Shown here: in pieces, positions 1 to 9,656 of the stretch
Layout of the letters: each line of letters starts with the position of its first letter
Position numbering within the stretch: position 1 is the stretch's first letter
NCBI RefSeq assembly: GCF_030816965.1
Contig: NZ_JAUSYQ010000002.1
Location: forward strand, 1,984,001-2,048,000
Length of the DNA stretch: 64,000 nt
DNA from: Streptomyces canus
Lineage (GTDB): Bacteria; Actinomycetota; Actinomycetes; Streptomycetales; Streptomycetaceae
Direction of reading: 5' to 3'
Notes under the pieces: generated by a model
The model's input: only the letters and a program-made list of their open reading frames with translations
The model's database searches: none
What the model was told of the DNA's origin: nothing
Program-made: the position numbers and the translations under genes

Positions 1-515
1 CGGCGGTCCGCTACAGCGCCCCCGACACCATCCAGGCACAGGGCGGCATCTTCCTCACCACGGGCAGCGTGCTGATGTCCAGCGAGCACACCCCGCTGAT
101 GACGGTCACCGCCGACGACGTGGGCCGCCACGACACCGTCGGCGGCGCCTGCTCCAAGGAGTCGAACACCCTGCGCTACGGCCATCACACCTGGTCGCAG
201 CACGCCTGCGTGGACAACTTCCTCGCCGAGGGCGCGAAGCACGGTCTCGGCAAGCGTGACCTCGTGTCCAACATCAACTGGTACATGAACGTGCCGGTCG
301 AGAAGGACGGCACCCTCGGCATCGTCGACGGCATCTCCGCCCCCGGCCTCTCGCTCACCCTGCGCGCCGAGCGCGATGTCCTCGTCCTGGTCTCCAACTG
401 CCCCCAGATCAACAACCCCTGCAACGGCTTCGACCCGACTCCCGTGGAGATGACGATCGGGGCCGCGGAGACGACGATCGGAACCGCTGAGACGACGATC
501 GGGGCCGCACGATGA
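1..515 (+). CDS. Urea amidolyase-associated protein 2 (UAAP2, DUF1989 family), 5' end missing
   Basis: The reading frame is open from base 3 and the true start lies left of the window. The product reads RYSAPDTIQAQGGIFLTTGS and continues with SCNPCNGF-like Cys and Asn residues near the end (NCPQINNPCNGFDPTPVEM), which I recognise from DUF1989 proteins encoded next to urea carboxylase. The biochemical role is not established; the family accompanies the urea carboxylase/allophanate hydrolase route. Its TGA overlaps the ATG of the urea carboxylase gene (ATGA), so translation is probably coupled. The last 21 codons are a tandem repeat of E-(M/T)-T-I-G-(A/T)-A, which appears to be a local extension beyond the conserved domain. 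Confidence 0.85.
   Translation, partial: AVRYSAPDTIQAQGGIFLTTGSVLMSSEHTPLMTVTADDVGRHDTVGGACSKESNTLRYGHHTWSQHACVDNFLAEGAKHGLGKRDLVSNINWYMNVPVEKDGTLGIVDGISAPGLSLTLRAERDVLVLVSNCPQINNPCNGFDPTPVEMTIGAAETTIGTAETTIGAAR
447..509 (+). repeat. Three tandem 21-bp units inside the UAAP2 3' end
   Basis: Units at 447-467, 468-488 and 489-509 each encode E-(M/T)-T-I-G-(A/T)-A with few base differences. The unit length is a multiple of three, so frame is kept up to the stop codon. Confidence 0.9.
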
Positions 516-3500
516 CCTTCGACACCCTCCTCGTCGCCAACCGGGGCGAGATAGCGGTCCGGATCATCCGCACGGCCCGTGAGTTGGGCCTGCGGACGGT
601 GGCGGTGTACTCCGACGCCGACCGAGCCGCACCTCACGTCCGCCTCGCCGACCAGGCCGTACGCCTCGGCCCCGCACCCGCGAAGGAGTCGTACCTCGAC
701 ACCGACCTGGTACTGAAGGCGGCCAAGGACTCGGGCGCGGGCGCGATCCATCCCGGTTACGGCTTCCTGTCCGAGGACGCCGCCTTCGCCCGCCGCTGCG
801 AGGACGCGGGGATCGTGTTCGTGGGTCCCACGCCCGAGCAGTTGGAGCTCTTCGGCGCGAAGCACACGGCACGGGCGGCGGCGGAGGCGGCCGGGGTGCC
901 GCTGGCACCGGGCACGGGACTGCTTCCCTCTCTCGAAGACGCCCTCGAATCCGCGGCGGCCGTCGGCTATCCCGTCATGCTCAAGGCCACCGGCGGTGGC
1001 GGCGGCATCGGCATGTCGGCCTGCCACTCCGCCGACGAACTGACCGACGCCTGGGACCGGGTGCAGCGCGTCGCCGCCGCCTCCTTCTCCTCCGCCGGCG
1101 TCTTCCTGGAGCGGCTCGTGGAGCACGCCCGCCATGTCGAGGTGCAGGTCTTCGGCGACGGCGAGGGCAGGGTCGTCACCTTCGGCGACCGCGACTGCTC
1201 CCTCCAGCGCCGCAACCAGAAAGTCCTGGAGGAGGCTCCGGCACCGGGTCTCCCCTCACATGTCCGCACCCGGCTCGCCGACAGCGCCCGCGAGTTGTGC
1301 GCCGCGGTCGGCTACCGCTCCGCGGGAACCGTCGAGTTCGTCTACGACGCCGCCCGCGAGGAGGCGTACTTCCTGGAGGTCAACACCCGCCTCCAGGTGG
1401 AGCATCCGGTCACCGAGGAGATCTACGGCGTCGACCTGGTCGCCTGGATGCTCCGACTGGCCCGCGGCGAGCGGGACGTCGTCCGCGAACCGGACCCGCC
1501 GCACGGCCACGCCGTCGAGGCACGCATCTACGCCGAGGACCCCTCGCGTGAACACCGGCCCAGCGCCGGGCTGTTGACGCGGGTCGAGTTCCCCACCGGG
1601 GTCCGGGTCGACGGCTGGGTGGAGACCGGCACCGAGGTGACGACGTCGTACGATCCGATGCTCGCGAAGGTCATCGCGTACGGCCCCGACCGCGCCCACG
1701 CCCTGCGACGGCTGGACGAAGCCCTGGAGCGCACCCGCGTCGACGGCATCGAGACCAACCTGGGCCTGGTCCGGGCGGCGCTCGCGGACCAGCGCCTCGC
1801 CAGGGCGACCCACTCGACGGCGACGCTCTCCCAGGTTCAGGACCCGACCCCGCGCATCGAGGTCATGGCCGCCGGCACCCTCACCACCGTGCAGGACTGG
1901 CCGGGCCGTACCGGCTACTGGCAGGTCGGCGTACCCCCGTGCGGCCCGATGGACGACCGTTCCTTCCGGCTCGGCAACACGGCGCTGGGCAACCCGCAAA
2001 GTGCTCCCGGCCTCGAATGCACCTTGCAGGGCCCGTCGTTGAGGTTCACGCACGCCACGACCGTCTGTGTGACGGGCGCCCCGGCCCCGGTCGCCGTCGA
2101 CGGCAAACCGGTCGCCCAGTGGGAGCCGGTGACCGTGCCCGCGGGCGGTGTCCTGGAGGTCGGCACACCCGCCGAGCACGGTCTGCGGACGTACGTCCTC
2201 TTCGCGGGCGGCCTCGACGTCCCGGCCTTCCTCGGCAGTGCGAGCACCTTCACGCTGGGCCGCTTCGGCGGACACGGCGGCCGGGCCCTGCGGACGGGTG
2301 ACGTACTGCACGGAGGCCGCCGGGCCGAAGGGACCCCGGGCGCGGAGACTCCGGCCGTGGGGATGCCGCTCGCAGAGACTCCGGCCCAGGCGACGCCGGT
2401 GGGAGAGACACCGGCCGAAGGAACACCGGTCGAGGACCGTCCCTCCTACACCTCCACCTGGCACATCGCCGCCGTGGAAGGCCCGCACGCCGCCCCGGAG
2501 TTCTTCACCGAGGACGACATCCGCGACTTCTACGCCGCCGACTGGAAGGTCCACTTCAACTCGGCCCGCACCGGTGTCCGCCTGGTCGGCCCCAAACCCC
2601 GCTGGGCCCGCAGCGACGGCGGCGAGGCCGGCCTGCACCCCTCCAACATCCACGACACCCCCTACTCGGTCGGTGCGGTCGACTACACGGGCGACATGCC
2701 GGTGCTGCTGGGCCCGGACGGACCCTCCCTCGGCGGGTTCGTGTGCCCGGCGACCGTCATCAGCACCGAGCGCTGGAAGCTGGGCCAGCTGCGCCCTGGC
2801 GACACCGTGCGCTTCATGCCGGTGGACGCCTCGGGCGAGCCCCGTCCGGCGATCGTGGACGGCGGAGTCCTCGCCCGCGACGGTGATGTGACGTACCGCC
2901 GCAGCGGCGACGACAACCTGCTGGTCGAATTCGGGCCCATGCAACTGGACCTGGCGCTCCGCATGCGTGTTCACGCGCTGATGGACGCGGTGGCCGAGCA
3001 GGGCCTCGACGGCGTCACCGACCTCACCCCCGGCATCCGCTCCCTCCAGATCCAGACGGACCCCGGCCGCCTCCCTCAGCGCGAACTCCTGGCCGCCGTA
3101 CGGGAGATCACCGCATCCCTCCCCCCGTCCGACCAGCTGGTCGTCCGCTCCCGCACGGTCCACCTACCCCTTTCCTGGGACGACCCCGCCACCCGCGAGG
3201 CGATCGCCCGCTACATGGCGGGCGTTCGGGACGACGCGCCCTGGTGCCCCTGGAACATCGAGTTCATCCGCCGCGTCAACGGCCTGGAGTCGGTGGACGA
3301 CGTCTACCGCACCGTCTTCGACGCGGAGTACCTCGTCCTGGGCCTGGGCGACGTCTACCTGGGCGCCCCGGTCGCCACCCCGCTCGACCCGCGCCACCGC
3401 CTGGTGACCACGAAGTACAACCCGGCGCGCACCTGGACGGCCGAGAACTCGGTCGGGATCGGCGGAGCGTATCTCTGCATCTACGGCATGGAGGGCCCCG

Positions 3501-4108
3501 GCGGCTACCAGTTCGTGGGCCGTACGACCCAGGTGTGGTCTCCCTGGCAGCAGCGCGGCGCGTTCGAGCCGGGCTCGCCCTGGCTGCTGCGCTTCTTCGA
3601 CCGCATCAGGTGGTATCCGGTGGACGCGGACGAACTCCTGGAGCTGCGGGCCGACATCACGTCAGGCCGCTTCGTTCCCCGCATCGAGGAGGGCACCTTC
3701 TCGCTCGCCGCGTACCAGTCCTTCCTCGCCGAACACGCCGAGTCCATAGCGGAGTTCAGGTCACATCAGCAGACGGCCTTCTCCGCGGAGCGGGACGCGT
3801 GGGAGGCGGCGGGCGAGTTCGCGCGGGCGGCGGAGACGTCCGTACCGGCCCTCCCCTCCGCCGAGGTGGCGGTCCCCCCGGGCGGACATCTCATCGAGGC
3901 CGAATTCGCCGCCTCCGTATGGCAGTTGAACGTCGAGCCGGGCGACGAGGTGGCTGCCGGTCAGCCGCTCCTCGCCCTGGAGGCGATGAAGATGGAGTCC
4001 AGGGTGCACGCGCCGACGGACGGCGTGGTCGCGCAGATCCTGGCCAGGCCGGGCGACCAGGTGGAGGCGGGGACGGCACTGCTCGTCCTGGCCCCGCCCG
4101 CACGGTGA
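512..4108 (+). CDS. uca: Urea carboxylase (biotin-dependent)
   Basis: Carboxylates urea to allophanate using ATP, bicarbonate and biotin, the first step of the urea amidolyase pathway. The 1198-residue product has the complete family layout: a biotin carboxylase domain at about 1-450 (opens TLLVANRGEIAVRIIRTA; ATP-grasp glycine loop KATGGGGGIGM near 155; EVNTRLQVEHPVTE), a KipA/AHS2-like domain at about 455-760, a KipI/AHS1-like domain at about 770-1050, and a biotinyl domain with EAMKMES, the biotinylated Lys being about residue 1160. A Pro/Thr/Glu-rich repetitive stretch at about 605-641 interrupts the KipA-like part. It starts inside the UAAP2 stop codon and is followed after 43 bp by allophanate hydrolase. 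Confidence 0.96.
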   Translation: MTFDTLLVANRGEIAVRIIRTARELGLRTVAVYSDADRAAPHVRLADQAVRLGPAPAKESYLDTDLVLKAAKDSGAGAIHPGYGFLSEDAAFARRCEDAGIVFVGPTPEQLELFGAKHTARAAAEAAGVPLAPGTGLLPSLEDALESAAAVGYPVMLKATGGGGGIGMSACHSADELTDAWDRVQRVAAASFSSAGVFLERLVEHARHVEVQVFGDGEGRVVTFGDRDCSLQRRNQKVLEEAPAPGLPSHVRTRLADSARELCAAVGYRSAGTVEFVYDAAREEAYFLEVNTRLQVEHPVTEEIYGVDLVAWMLRLARGERDVVREPDPPHGHAVEARIYAEDPSREHRPSAGLLTRVEFPTGVRVDGWVETGTEVTTSYDPMLAKVIAYGPDRAHALRRLDEALERTRVDGIETNLGLVRAALADQRLARATHSTATLSQVQDPTPRIEVMAAGTLTTVQDWPGRTGYWQVGVPPCGPMDDRSFRLGNTALGNPQSAPGLECTLQGPSLRFTHATTVCVTGAPAPVAVDGKPVAQWEPVTVPAGGVLEVGTPAEHGLRTYVLFAGGLDVPAFLGSASTFTLGRFGGHGGRALRTGDVLHGGRRAEGTPGAETPAVGMPLAETPAQATPVGETPAEGTPVEDRPSYTSTWHIAAVEGPHAAPEFFTEDDIRDFYAADWKVHFNSARTGVRLVGPKPRWARSDGGEAGLHPSNIHDTPYSVGAVDYTGDMPVLLGPDGPSLGGFVCPATVISTERWKLGQLRPGDTVRFMPVDASGEPRPAIVDGGVLARDGDVTYRRSGDDNLLVEFGPMQLDLALRMRVHALMDAVAEQGLDGVTDLTPGIRSLQIQTDPGRLPQRELLAAVREITASLPPSDQLVVRSRTVHLPLSWDDPATREAIARYMAGVRDDAPWCPWNIEFIRRVNGLESVDDVYRTVFDAEYLVLGLGDVYLGAPVATPLDPRHRLVTTKYNPARTWTAENSVGIGGAYLCIYGMEGPGGYQFVGRTTQVWSPWQQRGAFEPGSPWLLRFFDRIRWYPVDADELLELRADITSGRFVPRIEEGTFSLAAYQSFLAEHAESIAEFRSHQQTAFSAERDAWEAAGEFARAAETSVPALPSAEVAVPPGGHLIEAEFAASVWQLNVEPGDEVAAGQPLLALEAMKMESRVHAPTDGVVAQILARPGDQVEAGTALLVLAPPAR
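2326..2433 (+). repeat. Degenerate repeat coding for a Glu-Thr-Pro-rich insert in urea carboxylase
   Basis: Repeated variants of GAGACTCCGGCC / GAGACACCGGCC encode AEGTP, AETPA, GETPA and AEGTP blocks. It falls within the KipA-like domain and looks like a flexible insertion. The limits are approximate. Confidence 0.75.
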
Positions 4109-4139
4109 AACTCGTCCTGGCCCCGGCCGCACAGTGAAA
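4082..4139 (+). repeat. 29-bp tandem duplication covering the urea carboxylase stop codon
   Basis: Bases 4082-4110 and 4111-4139 are two copies of a 29-mer beginning CTCGTCCTGGCCCCG, with two mismatches. The first copy holds the used TGA (4106-4108); the second lies in the spacer before the allophanate hydrolase ribosome-binding site and repeats the TGA. Confidence 0.9.
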
Positions 4140-4151
4140 GAGGAGCGAGCC

Positions 4152-5798
4152 ATGTCCACCACCGTCACCCGGGTCCGTGCCGCCTACGACCGCGTCGAGG
4201 CCGTGGACCGCCCCGAGATCTGGATCGACCTGCGCCCCCGGGAGGAGGTCGAGCGGGAAGCCCTGACGATCGACGAACGGCTCGCGAAGGGCGAACGGCT
4301 CCCCCTCGCGGGACGCCTGTTCGCAGCCAAGGGCAACATCGACGTGGCGGGCCTGCCCACCACGGCGGGCTGTCCGTCGTACGCCTACCATCCGGAGGCC
4401 GATGCCCCGGTCGTCGCCGGTCTCCGGGCGGCGGGCGCGATCGTGCTCGGCACCACGAATCTGGACCAGTTCGCGACGGGCCTGGTGGGCACCCGTTCCC
4501 CGCACGGCGCGGTCCGCAACGCGTACGACCCGGCCAGGGTGAGCGGCGGCTCCAGCTCCGGCTCGGCCGTCGCGGTGGCCCTGGGCATCGTCGACTTCGC
4601 CCTCGGCACCGACACAGCGGGCTCGGGCCGGGTCCCGGCCGCCTTCAACGGCATCGTCGGCCTCAAACCCACCCGCGGTCTGGTCCCCACGGCCGGAGTC
4701 GTCCCGGCCTGCGCCTCGATCGACTGCGTGACGGTGTTCGCCCGCACCCTGCCCGAGGCCGAGCAGGCCTTGTCCCACATGGCGACCGGCACGGCCCCGC
4801 CCCTCCCCGGACGCCGCCCCGGCCCCTGGCGGATCGCTGTTCCCGCGCGCGAGCAGCTCGGTGAACTCGACGAGGGCTGGGCTCAGGCGTACGAGGCAGC
4901 GGTGGCGCAGCTCGCGGCGGCGGGCGTGACGCTCCGCGAGCTGGATCTGTCGCCCTTCACCGAGGCTGCGGCGATGCTCTACGAGGGCGCCTTCGTGGCC
5001 GAGCGCTACACAGCGGTAGGGGCTTTTGTCGACAAGGCGACAGCGGCGGACGACGACTCCCTGGACCCCACGGTCGCCGGAATCATCACCCGGGCCCGCG
5101 ACCTCCCGGCCCACCAGCTCTACGCCGACCTGGACCGCCTGGCCGCGCTCCGCACGCGCGCGTTGGCCGAACTGGCCGACGCGGACGCCCTCCTCCTACC
5201 CACCACCCCCGGCCACCCCACGCTCGCCGAGGTGGCAGCCGATCCCCTGGGGGCCAACGCCCGCCTGGGCCGCTTCACCAACTCCACGAACCTCTTCGAC
5301 CTGGCCGCGGCAGCTGTTCCGGGGGGCGAGGTGAACGGCCTCCCGTTCGGCGTGATGCTGATCGGCCCGGCGTACACCGACGAGCGGTTGGCGAGGATCG
5401 CGAGCCTGCTCCAGCCCGAGACGCGGCTCGCGGTGGTCGGCGCGCACCTGACGGGCCAGCCGCTGAACCCCCAACTCCTCGCGCTGGACGCCCGCCTGGA
5501 CCGTACGACCACAACGGCACCGGTCTACCGCCTGCACGCCCTGCGGACGACCCCACCGAAGCCGGGCCTGGTCCGTGTGGGCGAGGGCGGCGCGGAGATC
5601 GAGACGGAGGTCTGGAAGATGCCTGCAGCGGGCCTCGGCCGGCTCCTCTCCACGCTCCCCCGCCCCATGACCCTGGGCAGCGTGCAACTGGCCGACGGCA
5701 CTGACGTCCCCGGCTTTCTCTGCGAGCCGGCCGCTCTCACGGACGCCGAGGACATCACGTCATTCGGAGGCTGGCGGTCCTATCTGAACGCCGAGTAG
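4152..5798 (+). CDS. atzF: Allophanate hydrolase
   Basis: Hydrolyses allophanate to carbon dioxide and ammonia, completing urea degradation with the upstream carboxylase. The start at 4152 (MSTTVTRVRAAYD) follows an AAAGAGGAG ribosome-binding site; an in-frame GTG at 4134 has none. The 548-residue product has an amidase-signature domain with the general-base Lys in FAAKGNIDVAG, the Ser-rich RVSGGSSSGSAVAVA motif and the nucleophile region DTAGSGRVPAAFNG. It also has the C-terminal AtzF-type domain (LPRPMTLGSVQLADG...VPGFLCE) found in full-length allophanate hydrolases. It ends 13 bp from the convergent helicase gene, with no clear terminator between them. Confidence 0.95.
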   Translation: MSTTVTRVRAAYDRVEAVDRPEIWIDLRPREEVEREALTIDERLAKGERLPLAGRLFAAKGNIDVAGLPTTAGCPSYAYHPEADAPVVAGLRAAGAIVLGTTNLDQFATGLVGTRSPHGAVRNAYDPARVSGGSSSGSAVAVALGIVDFALGTDTAGSGRVPAAFNGIVGLKPTRGLVPTAGVVPACASIDCVTVFARTLPEAEQALSHMATGTAPPLPGRRPGPWRIAVPAREQLGELDEGWAQAYEAAVAQLAAAGVTLRELDLSPFTEAAAMLYEGAFVAERYTAVGAFVDKATAADDDSLDPTVAGIITRARDLPAHQLYADLDRLAALRTRALAELADADALLLPTTPGHPTLAEVAADPLGANARLGRFTNSTNLFDLAAAAVPGGEVNGLPFGVMLIGPAYTDERLARIASLLQPETRLAVVGAHLTGQPLNPQLLALDARLDRTTTTAPVYRLHALRTTPPKPGLVRVGEGGAEIETEVWKMPAAGLGRLLSTLPRPMTLGSVQLADGTDVPGFLCEPAALTDAEDITSFGGWRSYLNAE

Positions 5799-5811
5799 GT
5801 CAACCGATCCG

Positions 5812-8631
5812 TCACCCCACCGACGAGTAGGCCACAACCCCCCGCAGCAACAGATCAACAGCCTTCCGCGCGTTCTTGGCGACGGACGAAGACCCGACAC
5901 CCCCCGACACCGGAGCCGCAGCCGAGATCTGCCCCAGCACATCGATCACCTGCTTGCACCAGCGCACGAAGTCCCCGGCAGGCATCTCCGCCTCCCGCAG
6001 CACCTCGTCGAGCCCCTTCCCACTGGCCCACATGTACGCGGACCAGGCGAACCCGAGATCCGGCTCCCGCTGCCCGACCCCCTCGGTCTGGCTGATCCGG
6101 AAGTCCTCCTCGAGGGCGTCGAGCCGCCCCCAGATCCGCACCATCTCACCGAGCGCCGCCTTGGCCTTGCCGGACGGCACCTTGGGTGCCATGGCGTCGT
6201 CGCCGACCCGGGACTCGTACACCAACGCCGAGACGCACGCGGCCAGTTCGGCAGGGGCCAGCCCCTCCCAGACCCCTTCCCGCAGGCACTCACTGGCCAG
6301 GAGATCGAGCTCGCCGTACAACCGGGCCAGCCGCTTGCCGTGCTCGGTGACCTCGTCGGCCCGCAGATAGTCCAGCTCGGTCAGCAGTGCCACGATCCGG
6401 TCGAAGGTGCGGGCGATCGTGTTCGTACGCCCCTCGATGCGCCGCTCCAGCTGCGAGGTGTCCCGCAGCAGCCGGTGATACCGCTCGGCCCAACGGGCGT
6501 GGTCCTCACGGTCGTTGCACCCATGGCAGGGATGCGCCCGGATCGCCGTCCGCAGCCGCGCGATCTCACGGTCGTCCGCCGCCTGGGAGCGCTGCTTACG
6601 GGCCCGCTCCGGCGGAACGTGCCCCGCCTTGGTACGGAGCGCGGAGGCCAGGTCCCGACGGGACTGCGGTGAGCGCGGGTTGAAGGACTTCGGGATCCGC
6701 ATCCGCTCCAACGGCTCGACCGGCACCGGGAAGTCCATCGACGCGAGCCGCTTGACCTGCCGCTCGGCGGTCAGCACCAGCGGCCGCGGGCCGTCGTGGT
6801 GCTCGAAGCCCCGTTGGCCGTTGGACCGCCCTGCGGGCAGTCCCGGGTCCAGCACCAGCGCGAGACCAGCGTACTTGCCCGTCGGCACATGGATGACGTC
6901 GCCCGGCTTGAGCTTCTCCAGCGCCACGGCAGCCTCGGCCCGCCGCTGGGCAACTCCCTGCCGGGCCAGCTCGGTCTCGCGGTCCTTGAGCTCGCGGCGA
7001 AGCCGCGCGTACTCCTCGAAGTCGCCGAGGTGGCAGGTCATGGAGGCCTTGTAGCCGTCCAGGCCCTCCTCGTTGCGCTGCACCTGCCGCGAGATCCCGA
7101 CGACCGACTTGTCGGCCTGGAACTGCGCGAACGACGTCTCGAGCAGCTCACGCGAGCGGTGCCGGCCGAACTGCTCGACGAGGTTGACCGCCATGTTGTA
7201 CGACGGCTTGAAGCTGGAGCGCAGTGGGTAGGTGCGCGTGCCGGCCAGTCCCGCCAGGTGTTCCGGGCTGCTCCCGCGCTGCCACAGCACCACCGCGTGA
7301 CCCTCGACGTCGATGCCGCGCCGCCCGGCACGCCCCGTCAACTGGGTGTACTCGCCGGGAGTGATGTCGGCGTGCTGCTCGCCGTTCCACTTGACGAGCT
7401 TCTCCAGCACCACCGAGCGCGCAGGCATGTTGATGCCCAGCGCGAGAGTCTCGGTCGCGAACACGGCCTTGACCAGGCCGCGCACGAACAGCTCCTCGAC
7501 GACCTCCTTGAAGGTCGGCAGCATGCCCGCGTGGTGGGCCGCGATGCCGCGCTCCAGGCCCTCGAGCCACTCGTAGTACCCGAGGACATGGAGGTCCTCG
7601 GTCGGGATGGACGCCGTGCGCTCCTCGACGAGGGCGCGCACCTTCCCGCGTGCCTCGTCGTCGTTGAGCCGCAGTCCCGCGTACAGGCACTGCTGGACGG
7701 CCGCCTCGCAGGCGGCGCGGCTGAAGATGAACGTGATGGCGGGCAGCAGGCCCTCGGCGTCCAGCCGCTCGATGACCTCGGGCCGGCTCGGCGTCCACAC
7801 CTTCGACCGCTGCCGCCGCTCGCGCTCCCGGTCGGCCTCGCGCATCGCCCGGCCGCGTCTGCGGTCCTGGTACGACGGCCGCTGGGCCTCCATGCGGGCC
7901 AGCCGGGCGAGGTCGGGGTTGACGGCCTTCTTGCTGCCCTCGCCCTCCTCGAACAGGTCGTACATCCGGCGACCGGCGAGCACGTGCTGGAACAGCGGCA
8001 CGGGCCGGTGCTCGGAGACGATCACCTGGGTGTCGCCGCGGACGGTGTCGAGCCAGTCGCCGAACTCCTCGGCGTTGGACACGGTCGCCGACAACGACAC
8101 CAGGGTCACCGACTCGGGGAGATGGATGATCACCTCTTCCCATACGGCGCCCCGGAAGCGGTCGGAGAGGTAGTGCACCTCGTCCATGACCACGTATCCG
8201 AGGCCGAGGAGGGTCTGTGAGCCCGCGTACAGCATGTTCCGCAGCACCTCGGTGGTCATCACGACCACCGGGGCGTCGGAGTTGACGCTGTTGTCGCCGG
8301 TGAGCAGGCCGACCTTGTCGGCGCCGTAACGGCGGCTCAGGTCCGCGTACTTCTGGTTGGACAGTGCCTTGATGGGTGTGGTGTAGAAGCACTTCTTGCC
8401 CTGCTGGAGGGCGAGGTGGACGGCGAACTCGCCGACGATCGTCTTGCCGGAGCCGGTGGGAGCGGCGACCAGCACGCCCTTGCCCGCTTCGAGAGCCTGG
8501 CAGGCCTCGATCTGGAAGGGGTCGAGACCGAAGTCGTACATCTCGCGGAAGCCCGCGAGCGCGGTGGCCTGCTCGGCTGCCCGCAGGCGGGCTGCCGCGT
8601 ACCGCTCGGCCGGTGAGAGGTCCTCTGTCAT
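5812..8631 (-). CDS. helY: Ski2-like DEVH-box RNA/DNA helicase
   Basis: Large superfamily 2 helicase of the Ski2/HelY group, presumably acting in RNA turnover or nucleic-acid remodelling; substrates in actinobacteria are not well defined. Motifs are intact: Walker A AAPTGSGKTIVGEF, DEVH box MDEVHYLSDR, SAT motif LSATVSN, and motif VI TGRAGRRGID. A long C-terminal part with helical-bundle character follows (DSHCT-like, ending in the EVLREAEMPAGDFVRW region). I chose the ATG at 8631 (MTEDLSPAERYAAARL) over one 15 codons upstream because homology-like sequence begins there, although the upstream GAAAG is weak. It lies downstream of the tatA-tatC-lipid kinase group, in the order known from other actinobacteria. 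Confidence 0.92.
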   Translation of the reverse strand: MTEDLSPAERYAAARLRAAEQATALAGFREMYDFGLDPFQIEACQALEAGKGVLVAAPTGSGKTIVGEFAVHLALQQGKKCFYTTPIKALSNQKYADLSRRYGADKVGLLTGDNSVNSDAPVVVMTTEVLRNMLYAGSQTLLGLGYVVMDEVHYLSDRFRGAVWEEVIIHLPESVTLVSLSATVSNAEEFGDWLDTVRGDTQVIVSEHRPVPLFQHVLAGRRMYDLFEEGEGSKKAVNPDLARLARMEAQRPSYQDRRRGRAMREADRERERRQRSKVWTPSRPEVIERLDAEGLLPAITFIFSRAACEAAVQQCLYAGLRLNDDEARGKVRALVEERTASIPTEDLHVLGYYEWLEGLERGIAAHHAGMLPTFKEVVEELFVRGLVKAVFATETLALGINMPARSVVLEKLVKWNGEQHADITPGEYTQLTGRAGRRGIDVEGHAVVLWQRGSSPEHLAGLAGTRTYPLRSSFKPSYNMAVNLVEQFGRHRSRELLETSFAQFQADKSVVGISRQVQRNEEGLDGYKASMTCHLGDFEEYARLRRELKDRETELARQGVAQRRAEAAVALEKLKPGDVIHVPTGKYAGLALVLDPGLPAGRSNGQRGFEHHDGPRPLVLTAERQVKRLASMDFPVPVEPLERMRIPKSFNPRSPQSRRDLASALRTKAGHVPPERARKQRSQAADDREIARLRTAIRAHPCHGCNDREDHARWAERYHRLLRDTSQLERRIEGRTNTIARTFDRIVALLTELDYLRADEVTEHGKRLARLYGELDLLASECLREGVWEGLAPAELAACVSALVYESRVGDDAMAPKVPSGKAKAALGEMVRIWGRLDALEEDFRISQTEGVGQREPDLGFAWSAYMWASGKGLDEVLREAEMPAGDFVRWCKQVIDVLGQISAAAPVSGGVGSSSVAKNARKAVDLLLRGVVAYSSVG

Positions 8632-8734
8632 CGTGCTTTCGAGCGTACCCGGCTGCACTGACAACAGGACGATCATTATCCGGATCGGAGTCCGCGAAAC
8701 CTGCTCTTCACGCAGTTCACGGGCCCGTGGCAGC

Positions 8735-9625
8735 TCAGGGGCCCACCACGGACACCGCCCCGCGCACGCAGCGCGCGCTCAGCGGCAGCGGTCCGAGCGG
8801 CTCGCCGTCCGCGTATCCGGTGACGTCCTCGGCGGCGATCTCGACCCGCGCGGCCCTCAGCACGGTCACCTTGGGGTGCTCGACGTGGGTGCCCCGGTAC
8901 ACGCTCGGGAACACCCGCAGCAGGGTCGTACGGCTGCAGTCCCCGACCACGGTGATGTCGAAGAGCCCGTCGGTGAGGTCCGCGCCCGGGCAGATCCGCA
9001 TGCCACCGCCGTACGACGATCCGTTGCCGACGGCCACCAGGGTCGCCTCGACCTCCCGGACGTCGCCGTCGTCGAGCGTGATCCGGTACGGGACGGGCCG
9101 GAAGGCGGCCAGTTCGGCGAGCATCGCGAGGTCGTACTTGAGGCGGCCCGCGGGCCATCTCATGCGGTTGCCGCGGTCGTTGACCCGGGAGTCGAAGCCG
9201 GAGGCGAGGACGGTGCCGAACCAGTGGTCACCGGCCCGGCCCAGGTCGGTGTCGTGGACCCGGCTCCCCTTGAGGGCGTCGGCGATCAGCCGGCCCGCGG
9301 CGGCGGGATCGCGTACCGGCAGGCCCAGGGTGCGGGCGAAGTCGTTGCCGGTACCGACGGCGACCAGACCGAACGGCGTGCGGGTGCCGGCCACGGCCTG
9401 GAGCGCGAGGTTCGCCATCCCGTCGCCGCCGACGGCGACGAGTGCCCCCGTGCCCTCGTCCACGGCGGCACGCGCGCGTGCGAGGGCGTCGGCGACGTCC
9501 TCGCCGAGCACGGTCCGCACCGCGAAGCCGGCCGCCCGCAAAGCGGAAGCGGCCGGCTGCGCCGCGTGGGCGCCCCGGCCGCGGCCCGCGGTGGGGTTGA
9601 CGAAGAGGGTGATCTCGCTGGTCAC
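8735..9625 (-). CDS. Diacylglycerol/lipid kinase family protein (DagK catalytic domain)
   Basis: Likely ATP-dependent lipid kinase of the YegS/DgkB type, 296 residues. The N-terminal VNPTAGRGRGA and the GGDGMANLA nucleotide-binding motif, followed by GLVAVGTGNDFARTLGLP, are diagnostic of the DAGK catalytic domain. The C-terminal half is the beta-sandwich typical of bacterial members (GGGMRICPGADLTDGLFDI). It is 31 bp downstream of tatC and probably cotranscribed. The lipid substrate cannot be told from sequence. Confidence 0.9.
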   Translation of the reverse strand: MTSEITLFVNPTAGRGRGAHAAQPAASALRAAGFAVRTVLGEDVADALARARAAVDEGTGALVAVGGDGMANLALQAVAGTRTPFGLVAVGTGNDFARTLGLPVRDPAAAGRLIADALKGSRVHDTDLGRAGDHWFGTVLASGFDSRVNDRGNRMRWPAGRLKYDLAMLAELAAFRPVPYRITLDDGDVREVEATLVAVGNGSSYGGGMRICPGADLTDGLFDITVVGDCSRTTLLRVFPSVYRGTHVEHPKVTVLRAARVEIAAEDVTGYADGEPLGPLPLSARCVRGAVSVVGP

Positions 9626-9656
9626 GGAAGTGACCTTACGAGCCGCTTCCCGGTCG

